From: Orenia metallireducens
GTDB lineage: Bacteria; Bacillota; Halanaerobiia; Halobacteroidales; Halobacteroidaceae
Direction of reading: 5' to 3'
DNA length: 64,000 bases
NCBI RefSeq assembly: GCF_003001995.1
Contig: NZ_PVNB01000006.1
Coordinates: 62,001-126,000, forward strand
The notes under the pieces were generated by a model that worked only from the letters and a program-made list of their open reading frames with translations, made no database searches and was not told where the DNA came from. Below, piece after piece: positions 62,648 through 64,000 of this stretch. Both the position numbers and the translations under genes were made by a program. Every line of letters starts with the position of its first letter. Within the stretch, counting starts at the first letter, position 1.

Positions 62648-62821
62648 CCTATCTAAGTATATTTATTCAATAAAATTGTTATAAATCCTACATAGAACGA
62701 AAACTTAGTTTAATATAAAAAGTTAGTCTAGTTTCCCCAAACCACTGAAAATAAATCAGAAAAATAAAAAAACCTACCCCCAAGGATAAGCATCATGTAC
62801 ATTTATTATTTGCATTTAAAA

Positions 62822-62898
62822 TGGTGGGACTAGCAGGAATTGAACCTGCGACCTACAGATTAGGAGTCTGTCGCTCTATCCTACTGAGCTATAGCCCC
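62822..62898 (-). tRNA. tRNA-Arg(CCT)
   Basis: Full cloverleaf on the minus strand: acceptor GGGGCTA/TAGTCCC (one G-U), D-stem GCTC/GAGC, anticodon stem ACAGA/TCTGT with loop CTCCTAA (anticodon CCT, reads AGG), T-arm GCAGG-TTCAATT-CCTGC and encoded CCA. Confidence 0.96.
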
Positions 62899-63002
62899 AC
62901 GCCATTTGCTTCTTTCTGCATAATAGTATATATTATTTATAATAAAATTTCAAGTAGTAATTTATACAAAACATTTTAAGGACGAGCAATAGCCCGCCCC
63001 TA

Positions 63003-63025
63003 TTATCTTTTATCTATTATCTGCC
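63003..63025 (-). repeat. 'gataatagataaaagataat' word repeat at a gene 3' end
   Basis: Complementary copy of the 61960 repeat. It writes the last codons (GADNR) and stop of the chemoreceptor gene and runs into GGGGCGGGCTATTGCTCGTC (62980-62999), another word-like intergenic motif. Confidence 0.55.
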
Positions 63026-64000
63026 CCTCTAATATGCTTTCCTACTTCTTGGTCAATCCCCTTAACATGTTGTACCAACCAGCGAGTGATAGTCTTATTA
63101 AAGTCCATCATAGTAGCTGTATCTATTTGACCACTCTCAAATCTTTCCTTAAAGTTAAGTGCATCCTCTACAAACTGCTCATGTAACTTTTTATGGGCTT
63201 CATAATCAGGATAGCCTGATTCCTGCTGTAATTTTTCTTCATCATTAAAATGTTTAACTGTATAATCTGCCAAGAAATTTAGCACCTTCCCAATCTCTTT
63301 CTTTCCTTTGTTCAACTTATTAGCTCTAATTAAGTCATTAACAATATTAAATAGTTGTTTATGCTGTTTATCAATCTTTTCCACCCCAACAGAGTAACTA
63401 TCATCCCATTTAATCAAACTTAAATCATTATCTATGCTATTACTATTATTAATTAAAGTATTAATCTTCTTAACCATCTCTGCCAACTCTTCAGAAGAGC
63501 TTGATACTACATCAAAAATTCTAGATATTATCTCTGACTCTTCTACCAAACGATCACTATTCTCAGCCAAATCCTGGGCAGCATGAGCAGTCTGTTCAAT
63601 CATCATTGCCGTCTCTTGGCTGGATTCTTCTATCTCAAAGAATACACGGTCTGTCTCTTGAGCAATATGTTCGCCTTCTTTTGCTTTAATTTCTACCTTC
63701 TCAATAGAGCTTAGTACCTCTTGTGACTTCAACTGGGTCTCTTGAACAATATTAATAATATCACCAGTAGCACTAGAGGTCTCTTCTGATAGATGTCTAA
63801 TCTCTTCTGCTACTACAGCAAAACCTTTACCTTGCTCTCCAGCCCTAGCAGCTTCAATAGCAGCATTTAAAGCCAGCATATTAGTCTGATTGGCTATATT
63901 GGTAATCAAATTGATAATCTCACCAATCTGTTTAGAATTTTGATGTAAAGCTTTAATGACCTCTACAGTATTATTTACTGAATCATTGATCTCTTTAATA
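63010..64000 (-). CDS. Methyl-accepting chemotaxis protein with C-terminal hemerythrin domain (partial, N-terminus beyond the window)
   Basis: The frame is open to 64000; about 330 residues are seen. The MCP signalling tip is intact ([37 protein letters not shown]). Residues near the end form a bacteriohemerythrin: [19 protein letters not shown] (HxxxE), HKKLHEQF (HxxxH) and HVKGIDQEV (HxxxxD) supply the di-iron ligands. It probably signals O2 to the chemotaxis kinase so the anaerobe can avoid it. The sensor and membrane part is outside the window. The 3' end is made of a word repeat. Confidence 0.93.
   Translation of the reverse strand, partial: IKEINDSVNNTVEVIKALHQNSKQIGEIINLITNIANQTNMLALNAAIEAARAGEQGKGFAVVAEEIRHLSEETSSATGDIINIVQETQLKSQEVLSSIEKVEIKAKEGEHIAQETDRVFFEIEESSQETAMMIEQTAHAAQDLAENSDRLVEESEIISRIFDVVSSSSEELAEMVKKINTLINNSNSIDNDLSLIKWDDSYSVGVEKIDKQHKQLFNIVNDLIRANKLNKGKKEIGKVLNFLADYTVKHFNDEEKLQQESGYPDYEAHKKLHEQFVEDALNFKERFESGQIDTATMMDFNKTITRWLVQHVKGIDQEVGKHIRGADNR

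Noticed and set aside
1-64000. CRISPR array or complete insertion sequence
   Set aside because: No regularly spaced direct repeats of 24-40 bp and no intact transposase gene are present; the only mobile-related gene is the broken Rpn-type one at 62073.

Overview
The window is AT-rich DNA with strong Shine-Dalgarno sites and many TTG/GTG starts, as in a low-GC Firmicute. Several genes nevertheless suit a diderm: a probable beta-barrel envelope protein (19654-20895), a lipid-A-biosynthesis N-terminal-type membrane protein with ArnT-like glycosyltransferases (10863-15184), and a YgjP-like peptidase. Together with abundant c-di-GMP proteins, a chemoreceptor-hemerythrin fusion and CoA-dehydratase-type reductase genes, this suggests an anaerobic, motile, Gram-negative-type Firmicute, most likely Halanaerobiales (for example Orenia-like). 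The taxon is inference; no rRNA is present. Almost all genes lie on the minus strand.

Layout. 1-2944: two divergent Ppx/GppA-type genes, one cut by the window edge. 3116-10420: VOC and ACT proteins, a heterodimeric ABC exporter, a 35-aa membrane peptide, GNAT, methyltransferase, tautomerase and Nudix genes. 10863-19487: an envelope-lipid island with two GT39 transferases, a LAB_N protein, a GT2 transferase and an NDP-sugar epimerase, followed by an OmpR-type two-component system and a divergent PAP2 phosphatase; the layout resembles a PmrAB-arn system. 19654-24779: envelope protein, DUF362 ferredoxin, and the operon rimO-pgsA-pgpA. 25383-31467: a GH13 amylase with an odd N-terminus, small proteins, a LysM protein, DUF2103 and DUF350. 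31681-39486: pepF, UPF0316, two phosphatase lipoproteins, and metA under a SAM-I riboswitch. 39681-48357: three EAL-CBS(-GGDEF) paralogues, a YibE/F protein and a LysM alkaline phosphatase. 48587-53851: a long HPr, a YeiH transporter with divergent LysR regulator, exported proteins and an M30-like peptidase. 54059-56916: queC-queD-queE-folE2, the complete route from GTP to preQ0. 56986-58754: an HgdC/HgdB-like pair behind tandem terminators. 59203-64000: a small protein, an EAL protein, a YgjP peptidase, a broken Rpn-type gene, tRNA-Arg(CCT) and a chemoreceptor-hemerythrin gene running off the window.

The most unusual feature is a dispersed family of intergenic elements. Their ends carry GCGACACTTTTT-type inverted repeats, and outside these lie distinct, conserved left and right flanks. 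The cores are unrelated to one another, and each clear core is an imperfect fold-back made of a different short 'word'. Two copies (10613-10729 and 41668-41784) are identical over 117 bp in opposite orientation. Others lie near 985, 2989, 16233, 25249, 30839 and 59555, with a possible remnant near 19491. Related word-like repeats also form the 3' ends of two genes. The second unusual feature is the apparent fusion of a degenerate type I restriction HsdR-N-like domain to a cytoplasmic GH13 amylase.
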